A program made the translations under genes and the position numbers. Below are positions 26,793 through 35,494 of a DNA stretch of 43,814 nucleotides, one piece after another. Origin of the DNA: Desulfoscipio geothermicus DSM 3669 (GTDB lineage Bacteria > Bacillota > Desulfotomaculia > Desulfotomaculales > Desulfallaceae); NCBI RefSeq assembly GCF_900115975.1, contig NZ_FOYM01000032.1:1-43814 (forward strand), given 5' to 3'. The notes under the pieces are model-generated. The model did not search any database. It worked only from the letters and a program-made list of their open reading frames with translations, and was not told the origin of the DNA. Numbering within the stretch: position 1 is the stretch's first letter; each line of letters opens with the position of its first letter.

Positions 26793-28511
26793 TTAAAATA
26801 AAAAGTACCTCTGGGCCAAAGAAAGTGTTTGCGAAGGTTCACAGGTTAAATGTTCCCCATCAACTCTCACTTGGTATGTTTCAGGATCCACATCAATATT
26901 AGGCGTGGCGTTATTTAAAACCATGTCTTTCTTCGATACATTTCTGCAGCCGACAACCGGTACAACTTGTTTCTGAAGGTTTAATTTCTCAAGAGCTCCC
27001 GATTCCAGTGCCGCCTTGGATACAAAAGTCAGACATGTGCTGTACTTGGCCCGGCCAAAAGCGCCAAACATTTTTCTATAAATCACCGGTTGCGGTGTAG
27101 GTATTGACGCGTTGGCATCGCCCATTTTACTGGCGACAATAAATCCTCCCTTAATAATCATCTCCGGCTTGACTCCAAACATAGCCGGTTTCCATAAAAC
27201 AACATCAGCAAGTTTACCTTTTTCCAAAGAACCCACATAATTAGCCATGCCGTGTGTTAATGCAGGATTAATCGTATATTTGGCTACATATCTCTTCACA
27301 CGGAAATTATCATTCCGGTCACTGTCTTCCGGTAACGGACCCCTTTGTTTTTTCATTTTATCAGCAGTCTGCCAGGTTCTGATAATAACTTCTCCGACTC
27401 TGCCCATGGCCTGGGAATCAGAAGCCATCATGCTGAATACGCCCAAGTCATGCAGAATATCTTCCGCAGCAATGGTCTCCGGCCGTATTCTTGAGTCGGC
27501 AAAGGCAACATCCTCGGGCACCTTGCTGTCCAGGTGGTGACAAACCATCAGCATATCTAAATGTTCGTCTATGGTGTTGACCGTAAAAGGCATGGTCGGA
27601 TTTGTGGAAGACGGCAGCACATTCGGCAGCGCAGCAACCTTGATGATATCAGGCGCATGGCCGCCGCCGGCTCCTTCAGTATGAAAAGTATGAATTACCC
27701 TTCCATCAATAGCTCGCATGGTATCTTCGACAAAACCCGCTTCGTTTAACGTATCAGTATGGATAGCAACTTGTACATCATACCTGTCGGCTACCTGCAA
27801 GCATGTATCTATAGCTTTCGATGTTGTTCCCCAGTCTTCATGTAATTTTAGCCCGATGGCTCCCGCTTCAACTTGCTCAACCAGCGGACCTGCAAAGGAT
27901 GCATTACCCTTGCCCAAAAAACCAAGGTTCATGGGAAAGCTTTCAGCAGCTTCCAGCATTCTATGGATATGAAAACTGCCAGGTGTGCAAGTGGTGGCGT
28001 TGGTGCCATCCGCCGGTCCCGTTCCTCCGCCGAGCATTGTTGTAATACCGCTGTACAACGCCGTTTCAATCTGCTGGGGACAAATGAAATGAATATGCGC
28101 GTCAATGCCGCCCGGCGTAGCTATGAGCCCTTCGCCGGCAATCACCTCTGTCGCGGCGCCGATGACTAAATCCGGCGCTACACCATCCATTACATCTGGA
28201 TTTCCCGCCTTGCCGATACCGACAATTTTACCGTCCCTGACACCGATATCACCTTTCACAATCCCCCAGGAATCAACTACTATGGCATTGGTGATAACCA
28301 AATCCAAAACACCATCTTGCCTTGCCGCTGACGGCGATTGACCCATGCCGTCCCGGATTGATTTACCACCCCCAAATTTACATTCATCTCCGTAAAATGT
28401 AAAATCATCTTCAATCTCTATGATCAAATCCGTATCAGCAAGTCTTATTCGGTCGCCCTTTGTTGGACCGTACATGCCTGCATAATCCCGGCCCGGTATT
28501 TTATAGCTCAC
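26793..28511 (-). CDS. ureC: urease alpha subunit UreC
   Basis: 572 residues, standard length. Nickel ligands are His139 and His141 in GIDAHIHF, the carbamylated Lys222 in GLKLHEDWG, His251 ([10 protein letters not shown]), His277 ([14 protein letters not shown]) and Asp365 (MASDSQAMG). The flap Cys324 and catalytic His325 are in MVCHHLD. All active-site residues are in place, so it should be active. The enzyme hydrolyses urea to ammonia and carbamate in the cytoplasm. It follows ureB without a gap and precedes ureE. Confidence 0.98.
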   Translation of the reverse strand: MSYKIPGRDYAGMYGPTKGDRIRLADTDLIIEIEDDFTFYGDECKFGGGKSIRDGMGQSPSAARQDGVLDLVITNAIVVDSWGIVKGDIGVRDGKIVGIGKAGNPDVMDGVAPDLVIGAATEVIAGEGLIATPGGIDAHIHFICPQQIETALYSGITTMLGGGTGPADGTNATTCTPGSFHIHRMLEAAESFPMNLGFLGKGNASFAGPLVEQVEAGAIGLKLHEDWGTTSKAIDTCLQVADRYDVQVAIHTDTLNEAGFVEDTMRAIDGRVIHTFHTEGAGGGHAPDIIKVAALPNVLPSSTNPTMPFTVNTIDEHLDMLMVCHHLDSKVPEDVAFADSRIRPETIAAEDILHDLGVFSMMASDSQAMGRVGEVIIRTWQTADKMKKQRGPLPEDSDRNDNFRVKRYVAKYTINPALTHGMANYVGSLEKGKLADVVLWKPAMFGVKPEMIIKGGFIVASKMGDANASIPTPQPVIYRKMFGAFGRAKYSTCLTFVSKAALESGALEKLNLQKQVVPVVGCRNVSKKDMVLNNATPNIDVDPETYQVRVDGEHLTCEPSQTLSLAQRYFLF

Positions 28512-28886
28512 TTAATCTTCAACTCCTTTAAAGTCTAGATTTTTTGCTTTTAACAGAGCATTCTGCAAAACATCCGCATCCTTAACGCTGCCGCCGGTCA
28601 GGTCGTTCAAGCCATGGATGACGGCATTGCCGCCCATAGCAACCAACTCCACTTCTTTCTCTTCGCCGGGTTCAAATCTCACTGCCGTTCCGGATGGAAT
28701 GTTCAACCTCATGCCAAAGGCTTGACCCCTTGGAAAAGCCAAACATTTATTGACTTCAAAAAAGTGAAAATGCGAGCCCGCTTGAACAGGTCTATCGCCG
28801 GTATTTGCAACTTTGATTGTAATTTTCTTTCTATCGCGATTCAAAGTAATGTATTCATTATTAATAAAATATTCCCCGGGTATCAT
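28512..28886 (-). CDS. ureB: urease beta subunit UreB
   Basis: 124 residues. It begins MIPGEYFINNEYITLN and has NTGDRPVQAGSHFHFFEVN, RLNIPSGTAVRFEPGEEKEVELV and GFN-like ending KNLDFKGVED. This is the separate beta subunit found in bacteria such as Klebsiella, not the fused ureAB form of Helicobacter. The stop abuts the ureC start, so both are translated together. Confidence 0.96.
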   Translation of the reverse strand: MIPGEYFINNEYITLNRDRKKITIKVANTGDRPVQAGSHFHFFEVNKCLAFPRGQAFGMRLNIPSGTAVRFEPGEEKEVELVAMGGNAVIHGLNDLTGGSVKDADVLQNALLKAKNLDFKGVED

Positions 28887-28904
28887 TAATCTTCACCCCT
28901 TACA

Positions 28905-29207
28905 TCAACGGATTGGGTTATGCACGGTAACCAGTTTCGTACCATCGGGGAAGGTTGCTTCAATTTGAATTTCATGGATCATGGCGTCTACTCCTTCCAT
29001 GACATCATCCTTCGTTAGGATTGCGGCACCAAACCGCATCAATTCAGTAACAGTTTTACCGTCCCTGGCAGCTTCGAGCAACTCCGCACTAATCAAGGCA
29101 ACCGCCTCGGGGTGGTTTAGTTTAAGTCCCCTTGCTTTTCTTTTTTTAGCCAGCTCCCCTGCTAAATGCAGCATTAATTTTTCTGTTTCGATTGGTGTTA
29201 AATGCAT
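28905..29207 (-). CDS. ureA: urease gamma subunit UreA
   Basis: 100 residues from the ATG at 29207, which has GAGAGGTG seven bases upstream. The TTG two codons earlier is an unlikely start. The protein is the classic gamma subunit: [47 protein letters not shown] and [27 protein letters not shown]. It caps the alpha subunit in the trimer-of-trimers. It follows urtE by 13 bases, joining the transporter and urease genes in one unit. Confidence 0.97.
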   Translation of the reverse strand: MHLTPIETEKLMLHLAGELAKKRKARGLKLNHPEAVALISAELLEAARDGKTVTELMRFGAAILTKDDVMEGVDAMIHEIQIEATFPDGTKLVTVHNPIR

Positions 29208-29220
29208 AAACAATCACCTC

Positions 29221-29919
29221 TCAAATAGCTATTTTCGCCTGAATTTGTCGAGGCTCAACATATTTTGTATTGCCTTCCATAACAATGCAACCTTTATCCA
29301 TCACATAAAAATAATCAGCAACTTCTAAAACAAACTCAAGATATTGCTCCACGATTAACATCGTGATATTGCCCTTGCTTTTTAGCTTCTTGATGACTTT
29401 GGCAATTTCTTGTATGATCGATGGCTGAATACCTTCTGTTGGTTCATCAAGTAAAAGCAGTTTAGGGATTGACACCAGGGCCCGGGCAATTGCCAATTGC
29501 TGCTGCTGTCCACCGCTTAAATCGCCGCCTTTTCTTTTCAGCATCGTTTTTAAAACAGGAAAGAGTTCGTAAATGCTTTCGTCTAAAGTACTGTTATTTT
29601 TATTTCTTTCCAGCCCCAACAGCAAGTTTTCATAAACACTTAAATTAGGGAAAATATCCCTTCCTTGGGGGACATAGCCGATTCCTTGCAATGCCCTGTT
29701 ATACGAAGGCATTTTGATTATTTCCGTGCCATCAAGCATAATGCTGCCGTTAGGCGTTTTTACAAGACCCATAATGCTTTTCAGAAATGTTGTTTTTCCA
29801 ACACCATTTCTTCCCAGCAGGCAGACAACTTGTCCTTGTTTAATTCGCAAGCTGATATTTTTCAGGATAATACTGTCGCCATAATAGGCATCTAAACCAC
29901 TTACATCCAGCACCTTCAC
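29221..29919 (-). CDS. urtE: urea ABC transporter ATP-binding protein UrtE
   Basis: 232 residues. The Walker A loop is GRNGVGKTTFLK, where Arg-Asn and Val are characteristic of UrtE. The Q-loop follows in IGYVPQGRDIFPNLSVYENL, the signature is LSGGQQQQLAIARAL and Walker B LLLLDEPTEGIQPSI. It powers import with UrtD as a heterodimeric ATPase in the LivF-like half. The urtD stop overlaps its start by four bases (ATGA-type), and ureA follows by 13 bases. Length is normal. Confidence 0.95.
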   Translation of the reverse strand: MKVLDVSGLDAYYGDSIILKNISLRIKQGQVVCLLGRNGVGKTTFLKSIMGLVKTPNGSIMLDGTEIIKMPSYNRALQGIGYVPQGRDIFPNLSVYENLLLGLERNKNNSTLDESIYELFPVLKTMLKRKGGDLSGGQQQQLAIARALVSIPKLLLLDEPTEGIQPSIIQEIAKVIKKLKSKGNITMLIVEQYLEFVLEVADYFYVMDKGCIVMEGNTKYVEPRQIQAKIAI

Positions 29920-30662
29920 TCACCGCCCCGGCCTAGATAAACTTCAATTACCCGCGGGTCTTTCTGCACTTCCTCCATATCGCCTTCAACCAAAAGTGTT
30001 CCTTCATGCAGAACAGTAACGGTACTGGCAAAATCTCTTACAAAGTCCATATCATGTTCAACAACCACCACGGAACAGTCTTTGGCGATTTCTTTAAGCA
30101 ACTCGCCGGTCTTGTCCGTTTCCTTCCTGCCCATGCCGGCTACGGGTTCATCTAAAAGCATAATTTCCGGCTGCTGGACGAAAAGCATACCTATTTCCAA
30201 CCATTGTTTTTCACCATGCGACAAAGCTGCCGGCTTCTCGAATCTCTTTTCATATAAACCAATTATATTGAGCACATATTCAATTCTTTCCATTTGTTCC
30301 TGACTGAGTTTCGAAAAAAGGGTAGAAAAAATGGTTCTTTTCTTTTCAGCAGCCAGTTCCATATTCTCAAAAACTGTAATGCTATTAAATACGGACGGAA
30401 CCTGAAATTTCCTACCGATACCACGTTCAACAATTTCATGTTCAGCCAACTTAGTCACGTCACCACAGTCTTTGAAAAATATCGAACCGGCAGCAGGCTT
30501 AACGCGTCCGCAGATGGCATCAAGTAAAGTAGTCTTACCGGCACCATTCGGTCCGATAAAAAAATGGATATCCCCTTTTTTTACAGCAGTACTTACATCA
30601 TTGACTGCTTTAAAACCATCAAAACTCACTGTCAAATCCTTAATCTCCAAAACTGTATCCAT
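29916..30662 (-). CDS. urtD: urea ABC transporter ATP-binding protein UrtD
   Basis: 248 residues from the ATG at 30662; the GTG three codons before lies inside the ribosome site. The Walker A loop is GPNGAGKTTLLDAICG, with the LivG-like insert GRVKPAAGSIFFKDCGDVTKL, GIGRKFQVPSVF, signature LSHGEKQWLEIGMLF and Walker B MLLDEPVAGMGRKE. These match UrtD. It pairs with UrtE in the cytoplasm to energise urea uptake and overlaps urtE by four bases. Confidence 0.95.
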   Translation of the reverse strand: MDTVLEIKDLTVSFDGFKAVNDVSTAVKKGDIHFFIGPNGAGKTTLLDAICGRVKPAAGSIFFKDCGDVTKLAEHEIVERGIGRKFQVPSVFNSITVFENMELAAEKKRTIFSTLFSKLSQEQMERIEYVLNIIGLYEKRFEKPAALSHGEKQWLEIGMLFVQQPEIMLLDEPVAGMGRKETDKTGELLKEIAKDCSVVVVEHDMDFVRDFASTVTVLHEGTLLVEGDMEEVQKDPRVIEVYLGRGGE

Positions 30663-30732
30663 CAAAATCACACCTTTAAGATGATTTTAAATAACAGCTA
30701 ATCCTTTTCAGTTACAGCTCCAGCGACGGTGA

Positions 30733-31821
30733 TCAATGCTTCATAGCTGCTTCCTTTCTCTTTAACAGCAAAGAATTGCGCCAGACTTTTTTTATTTGCT
30801 GATAGATTCCAACCAGCCCCGAAGGCATGAAAATAACAATTACTATGAAGGTAATGCCGATAAAATATGACCATATATCAGGAAAACTTTCGCTAACTAC
30901 ACTTTTTAATGAATTAACCAGCACAGCTCCGATAATGGCGCCTGTTAACGTGCCACGTCCCCCTATGGCAACCCAACTAACCATTTCAATGGAAGGTATA
31001 ATGCCCATTTCCGCAGGCGATATTATCCCAACCTGGGGCACATAGACAGCACCTGCCAAACCGGCCAGGCCGGCAGAAATGGCGTAAACAAACACTTTAT
31101 AAACGGTTGGGTTGTATCCTGAAAAACGGATCCTGTTTTCACCGTCTCGAATAGCCACCAATACTCGACCAATACGTCTGTCGATGATAAGTTTGCAAAA
31201 CACATATGCTGCCAGTAACAACAAAACAGCAATATAATAAAGGCTGAGTTTGGTTGCTGGGTCGGAAAGAGAGAAACCCAAAATAGTTTTAAAGTTGGTT
31301 ATCCCGTTTGTGCCGCCTGTGTAAGCTTGCTGACCAATAAATAGAACGACAAAGATAATCGATAGAGCTTGGGTTAAGATGGTGAAATATACGCCGCGGA
31401 TGCGATTCTTAAAGGTTAAGTAGCCAATAATCATGGCTAATAACACAGGAATAAGAATGGCCATTGTTAACGCAAATGGGGCGGAAGCGAACGGCTTCCA
31501 AAACCATGGCATTACTTCCAGTCCGCTCCAGGACATGAAGTCCGGCACCTTACCCGCACTTGATTCCAGCTTGAGGTACATCGCCATACAGTAGGCGCCC
31601 AGGCCAAAAAACACCCCATGTCCAAGGCTCAGAATCCCCGTATAACCCCAAATAAGATCTATACCCAGAGCAAGTATGGCAAAGGCCACAAATTTACCAA
31701 GCAAATTGATTCTAAAATCTGATAAAAATAACGGCGCCAGACATAATAAAACAAATATTATGGAGATGACCGCATTCCGTTTTAGAAAGTATTCTTTAAT
31801 TTTTGCGACTATCTCAAGCAA
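30733..31821 (-). CDS. urtC: urea ABC transporter permease UrtC
   Basis: 362 residues from the TTG at 31821. GGAGG lies nine bases upstream, just after the urtB stop. In-frame ATG codons further up lie within urtB and are not supported. The protein has about nine membrane segments and the LivM-family permease motif GHGVFFGLGAYCMAMYL near the start. The C-terminal part has GAVYVPQVGIISPAEMG and WVAIGGRGTLTGAIIGA. It forms the channel with UrtB. urtD follows after 70 bases. Confidence 0.93.
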   Translation of the reverse strand: MLEIVAKIKEYFLKRNAVISIIFVLLCLAPLFLSDFRINLLGKFVAFAILALGIDLIWGYTGILSLGHGVFFGLGAYCMAMYLKLESSAGKVPDFMSWSGLEVMPWFWKPFASAPFALTMAILIPVLLAMIIGYLTFKNRIRGVYFTILTQALSIIFVVLFIGQQAYTGGTNGITNFKTILGFSLSDPATKLSLYYIAVLLLLAAYVFCKLIIDRRIGRVLVAIRDGENRIRFSGYNPTVYKVFVYAISAGLAGLAGAVYVPQVGIISPAEMGIIPSIEMVSWVAIGGRGTLTGAIIGAVLVNSLKSVVSESFPDIWSYFIGITFIVIVIFMPSGLVGIYQQIKKVWRNSLLLKRKEAAMKH

Positions 31822-31837
31822 ATTAGTACACCTCCAA

Positions 31838-32746
31838 TTACTCATCCAGGGCGCGACTTTTGATTGTAAAGAAGCCCTGTGGCTTCCATTGCAGGAACAA
31901 GATAACCACTGAAAACACGAGTACCTTGCCAAGGGATGCATCAGTTAAAAACTCAAAAGTTGTATTCCCCAGACCAATTATGCCGGCACCTGCAACAGTG
32001 CCGATAATTGTGCCCACACCGCCGAGAACTACAACCATAAATGTATCAATGATGTAATTCGTGCCCAGGGTTGGTCCTATCGAACCAAGCAGCGTAAGGG
32101 CACAGCCTGCAATACCAGCCAAGCCGGAGCCAATTGCAAAAGTCATGGCATCAACCTTCCGGGTGTTAATACCGAGGCTTTTCGCCATGGTCCGGTTTTG
32201 CATAACTGCCCGGATCCTGCGTCCAGTGGTTGTTTTGTAGAGAAAATAATAAACTCCGCATATGCAAAGTGCCACAAGCAACATGATAAACAGTCTCTTA
32301 TACGGCAGCTGTAAATCCCCCCAGATAAGGATGCCGCCATCAAGCCATGTGGGACTTTTGACATCAACATTAGGGGCCCCAAAAATACTTCTGGCCAGTT
32401 GCTGCAATACGAGGCTTACCCCCCAGGTAGCCAACAAACTATCCAGCGGTCGACCATAAAGATGCCTGATGATGGTAATTTCCAGCAAATAGCCGACAAA
32501 TGCCGTAATAACAAAGGCAGCAAGTAAAGCAAAAATAAAATAGATGTCAAAATAATCTTTATCTACATATGACATAAAGATATTTTGTGTTACAAATGTT
32601 ACATAAGCACCGATCATGATCAATTCACCATGGGCCATATTAATAATCTTCATTAAACCAAATATAATAGCCAGGCCCAAAGCAGCAAGCATCAAAATCG
32701 AACTGACGCTGATCCCGTTGAATATTTGCAAAACATATGTTTCCAT
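31838..32746 (-). CDS. urtB: urea ABC transporter permease UrtB
   Basis: 302 residues from the ATG at 32746. The frame extends 19 codons further up, but the family starts at METYVLQIFNGIS, and GGAGAG lies 13 bases before it. The LivH-type core is ALGLAIIFGLMKIINMAHGELIMIGAYV, and near the end FMVVVLGGVGTIIGTVAGAGIIG. It has about eight membrane segments. The long distance between the start and GGAG may reduce its translation relative to urtA. A hairpin lies in the urtA-urtB spacer. Confidence 0.94.
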   Translation of the reverse strand: METYVLQIFNGISVSSILMLAALGLAIIFGLMKIINMAHGELIMIGAYVTFVTQNIFMSYVDKDYFDIYFIFALLAAFVITAFVGYLLEITIIRHLYGRPLDSLLATWGVSLVLQQLARSIFGAPNVDVKSPTWLDGGILIWGDLQLPYKRLFIMLLVALCICGVYYFLYKTTTGRRIRAVMQNRTMAKSLGINTRKVDAMTFAIGSGLAGIAGCALTLLGSIGPTLGTNYIIDTFMVVVLGGVGTIIGTVAGAGIIGLGNTTFEFLTDASLGKVLVFSVVILFLQWKPQGFFTIKSRALDE

Positions 32747-32773
32747 AGACCCAATCACTCTCCGATTTTTTAG

Positions 32774-32806
32774 CCTGTGCAGGATGATTGTTTCATCCTG
32801 CACAGG
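32774..32806. other. intercistronic hairpin between urtA and urtB
   Basis: CCTGTGCAGGATGA (32774-32787) and TCATCCTGCACAGG (32793-32806): a perfect 14-base stem with a five-base loop. On the minus strand it is followed by CTAAAAAATCGG, with no T run, so it is not a normal terminator. Stems after the binding-protein gene of ABC importers often protect the upstream mRNA or block read-through in part, so that the binding protein is made in excess. Confidence 0.75.
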
Positions 32807-32828
32807 TAAAGCTGCTTTTATTAGTTAA

Positions 32829-34088
32829 TTAGTTACTTAAATCTTTAGCCCAGGCATAGGATTTAAGATAAGGATCTGGTTTTACAGCTTCTTTGGTACT
32901 CCAAATCTCCTTGATCAAGCCATCTTCCTGCACCTCACCGATTCGGACAGGTTTCCACAGGTGCTGGTTCTCTCCCTCAATCTTGACCAATCCTTCAGGG
33001 GCTTTATACTCAAGCCCTTTAGCGGCCTCTCTAACCTTGTCAACATCAGTAGAACCTGCTTTTTTCACTGCTTCAGCCCATAGATGAACTTGGATGTATG
33101 CTGCTTCAATGGGATCGTCAGTTACTCGATCTGCACCGTATTTTTCCTTATATTTCTTAACAAACTCTTTGTTTTCGGGGGTGTCTGTGGTCTGATAATA
33201 ATTCCAGGAAACCAGATGCCCCTTCATGTTTTCAGCGCCAATGCCGCGGATCTCTTCTTCCGCAACACTTACTGAGAGAGTAGTCAGGTCTTGCGAAGTT
33301 ATCCCGGCATCTTTTAACTGCTTGAAGAAGGCAACATTGCTGTCACCGTTCAAGGTGTTGAAGACAACATCGGGTTTAGTTGCCTTGATTTTGTTAATGA
33401 TAGTACTATAGTCCGTGTGTCCAAGGGGTGTATATTCTTCTGCAATCAGTTCTCCACCCATAGCCTTAAGCTGCGCTTTGATGATTTTATTGGCTGTTCT
33501 TGGGAAGACATAATCGGAACCAAGGAGGAAAAACTTTTTGCCTTTGTTCTCCAGCAACCATTCAACAGCCGGTACTATTTGCTGATTTGGAGCAGCACCG
33601 GTGTAGAAAATGTTTGGCGAAGCTTCCATTCCCTCATATTGGACCGGATACCACAAAAGTCCATTATTCGCTTCAAATACCGGAAGTACTGCCTTACGGC
33701 TGGCAGAAGTCCAACAACCAAAAACAGTTGCCACTTGATCATTTTGCAAAAGCTTCTTGGCCTTCTCTGCAAATTTAGGCCAATCGGATGCGCCATCTTC
33801 AATGATGGGTTCAATCTTTTTGCCAAGAAGACCACCGGAAGCATTGATTTCCTCGATAGCCATCATTTCAGCATCTTTTACAGATACTTCACTGATCGCC
33901 ATGGTACCGCTTAAAGAATGCAAAATACCAACCTTGATCGTATCACCGGCATCTGTTGCAGCCGGCTTTGCCTCATTTGACCCTCCAGTTTTCTCTGTGC
34001 CACACCCTGCCAAAAGCAGCGACAAAACAAGCGCAATAGTAACTACCCCAGCGATACCCTTAAATTTGTTCGCAAATCTTATTTTCAT
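32829..34088 (-). CDS. urtA: urea ABC transporter substrate-binding lipoprotein UrtA
   Basis: 419 residues. A lipoprotein signal (positive [11 protein letters not shown], hydrophobic core, lipobox LLAGC with Cys29) anchors it outside the membrane. The mature protein reads [63 protein letters not shown] and [15 protein letters not shown]. These are hallmarks of UrtA/AmiC-like urea or short-amide receptors. It binds urea outside the cell and hands it to UrtBC. It is the first gene of the twelve-gene unit, and two palindromes lie in its upstream region. Confidence 0.95.
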   Translation of the reverse strand: MKIRFANKFKGIAGVVTIALVLSLLLAGCGTEKTGGSNEAKPAATDAGDTIKVGILHSLSGTMAISEVSVKDAEMMAIEEINASGGLLGKKIEPIIEDGASDWPKFAEKAKKLLQNDQVATVFGCWTSASRKAVLPVFEANNGLLWYPVQYEGMEASPNIFYTGAAPNQQIVPAVEWLLENKGKKFFLLGSDYVFPRTANKIIKAQLKAMGGELIAEEYTPLGHTDYSTIINKIKATKPDVVFNTLNGDSNVAFFKQLKDAGITSQDLTTLSVSVAEEEIRGIGAENMKGHLVSWNYYQTTDTPENKEFVKKYKEKYGADRVTDDPIEAAYIQVHLWAEAVKKAGSTDVDKVREAAKGLEYKAPEGLVKIEGENQHLWKPVRIGEVQEDGLIKEIWSTKEAVKPDPYLKSYAWAKDLSN

Positions 34089-34114
34089 TGCTATATCGCC
34101 CTTCTTTCTTTAAT

Positions 34115-34154
34115 GTAAATTCAAGTTTACCAACATACATTTCATGGCCATGAA
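34115..34154. promoter_or_regulatory. two palindromes upstream of urtA
   Basis: GTAAATTCAAGTTTAC (34115-34130, one mismatch pair) and TTCATGGCCATGAA (34141-34154, perfect) lie 27-66 bases before the urtA start. They are placed where an activator or repressor of the urea genes would bind. No sigma-54 -24/-12 pair is seen here. Which protein binds is unknown; the AraC-type regulator next door is one candidate. Confidence 0.45.
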
Positions 34155-34166
34155 CGTAATGTGGTT

Positions 34167-34295
34167 ATGATGGCTATATATAAAACAACAACACAAAAAG
34201 GCGCTATGAAAATTCACATTCAATCATTGAATGCATTTTCATAGCGCCCCAGCTATGCTCTTATGACTAACTTAGTCATTACCTATAGCCATCAT
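34167..34295. repeat. nested inverted repeats in the regulator-urtA spacer
   Basis: ATGATGGCTATA (34167-34178) is the exact inverse of TATAGCCATCAT (34284-34295). Inside lie the terminator hairpin (34200-34248) and the palindrome ATGACTAA-C-TTAGTCAT (34263-34279). The 129-base block bounded by 12-base inverted ends could be a small non-autonomous element (MITE-like) or a complex control site. Confidence 0.5.
34195..34248 (-). terminator. terminator of the AraC-type response-regulator gene
   Basis: GGCGCTATGAAAAT (34200-34213) and ATTTTCATAGCGCC (34235-34248) form a 14-base stem. The inside carries CATTCAAT/ATTGAATG, giving a long near-continuous hairpin. On the minus strand TTTTTGTG follows. 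It separates the regulator transcript from urtA. Confidence 0.75.
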
Positions 34296-34405
34296 TTAAA
34301 TAATATCTTACACTGAAGTTTGATAAAATTTAACACCAAAAAACAGTAATCTCACCCCAAAAATCTGTAATAGTTAAACCTGTCCAGAACATTTTCCAAA
34401 TGCAA

Positions 34406-35494
34406 TTAAACATTATTGTATAATTTTTTAAATTCTGTGGGCGTGTGCCCGGTATATTTCTTAAACAGGCGACTGAAATAATCCGGCTTACTATAGCCTA
34501 ATTTCTCACTGACTTCATAGTTTTTAAATTCACCGGTTTGAATGAGGTATTTGGCATGTTCCATTTTGACTTTGGTTACAAAATCGTTAAAGTTACAGCC
34601 TGTCTTTTGCTTGAATAGTTTACCGACATAATCTTTACTCATGTGCACTTCGTTGGCGATCATTTCGAGTTTAATATCCTGTTCAACATGCTCTATAACG
34701 TAAGCACAGGTTCTCCTGATTACACTATCGGCATGATGTAATTCATATTTCTTGATCATTTCTAAGCAGCTGTTAATATACATAAAGAATTTTTGCTTCA
34801 TCTCAGCAATTGATTGAGCCTCCGTCATATCATAGGTAAAATTTTTGTCTCCAAGTTTTTGTAACCAGGGAAAGGTAGCATAAATCTTTTCACTTAGATT
34901 GGCAAGCAGCATATTCAGTAAAATGCCCATTTTGTATAGATCATTTTCAAATATTTTGGTAATTTCCAGCAAGGTGTTTTCTATCTCTTTGGTGATCAGA
35001 GAACTGCCGGAAAGCAAGCAAGCGGCAAGTTTTTTTTCACGCTTCTTGGGATAATAAAGCTTTAGGCTTTCTGCAAGCTGCTTTTTCTCCGCTTCCATCT
35101 TCGTTCTTTTTTTGTATTCTTCATCTAAATAGGTTTTTGCTCTTTCTAAAGCTTCGCCAAGCAAATCATCATTAAGAGGTTTGGTCATATAGTCAAAAAC
35201 TCCCAAGCGTATACCTTGTTTGGCATATTCAAAATCACTATGTGTACTAAGAAAAATAACACAAGCTTGCCAATTCATACTTTTGAACTCCTGCAGAAAC
35301 TCAATGCCATCCATACCCGGCATTCTAATATCTGTAATAATCAGGTCAAAATAACAAGATTTCAGCTTTTGCAAAGCCTCTTTGCCGTCACAAGCTTCGT
35401 CTGCGATGGCAAAGCCATAAGATTCCCACTTCTTAAACCGCTTGAGCATATATCTTGTTGATCTGTCATCATCAATAATCAACACTTTATACAT
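34406..35494 (-). CDS. response regulator with AraC-type DNA-binding domain
   Basis: 362 residues from MYKVLIIDDD; AAGGAAG precedes this ATG, while codons upstream lie inside the kinase gene. The receiver domain has DDD at residues 8-10, the phospho-acceptor Asp55 in IITDIRMPG and the lysine in YMTKPLN. A linker of about 140 residues follows. The last 100 residues hold two helix-turn-helix units (LEMIANEVHMSKDYVGKLFKQKTG and YEVSEKLGYSKPDYFSRLFKKYTGHTPTEFKK), the AraC/YesN pattern. It overlaps the 3' end of the hybrid kinase gene by eight bases, so the two act as a pair. Position next to urtA suggests it controls urea uptake, which is inference. Confidence 0.9.
   Translation of the reverse strand: MYKVLIIDDDRSTRYMLKRFKKWESYGFAIADEACDGKEALQKLKSCYFDLIITDIRMPGMDGIEFLQEFKSMNWQACVIFLSTHSDFEYAKQGIRLGVFDYMTKPLNDDLLGEALERAKTYLDEEYKKRTKMEAEKKQLAESLKLYYPKKREKKLAACLLSGSSLITKEIENTLLEITKIFENDLYKMGILLNMLLANLSEKIYATFPWLQKLGDKNFTYDMTEAQSIAEMKQKFFMYINSCLEMIKKYELHHADSVIRRTCAYVIEHVEQDIKLEMIANEVHMSKDYVGKLFKQKTGCNFNDFVTKVKMEHAKYLIQTGEFKNYEVSEKLGYSKPDYFSRLFKKYTGHTPTEFKKLYNNV

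Noticed and set aside
34089-34170. Sigma-54 promoter before urtA
   Set aside because: No GG-N10-GC pair of the -24/-12 type was found in this stretch.
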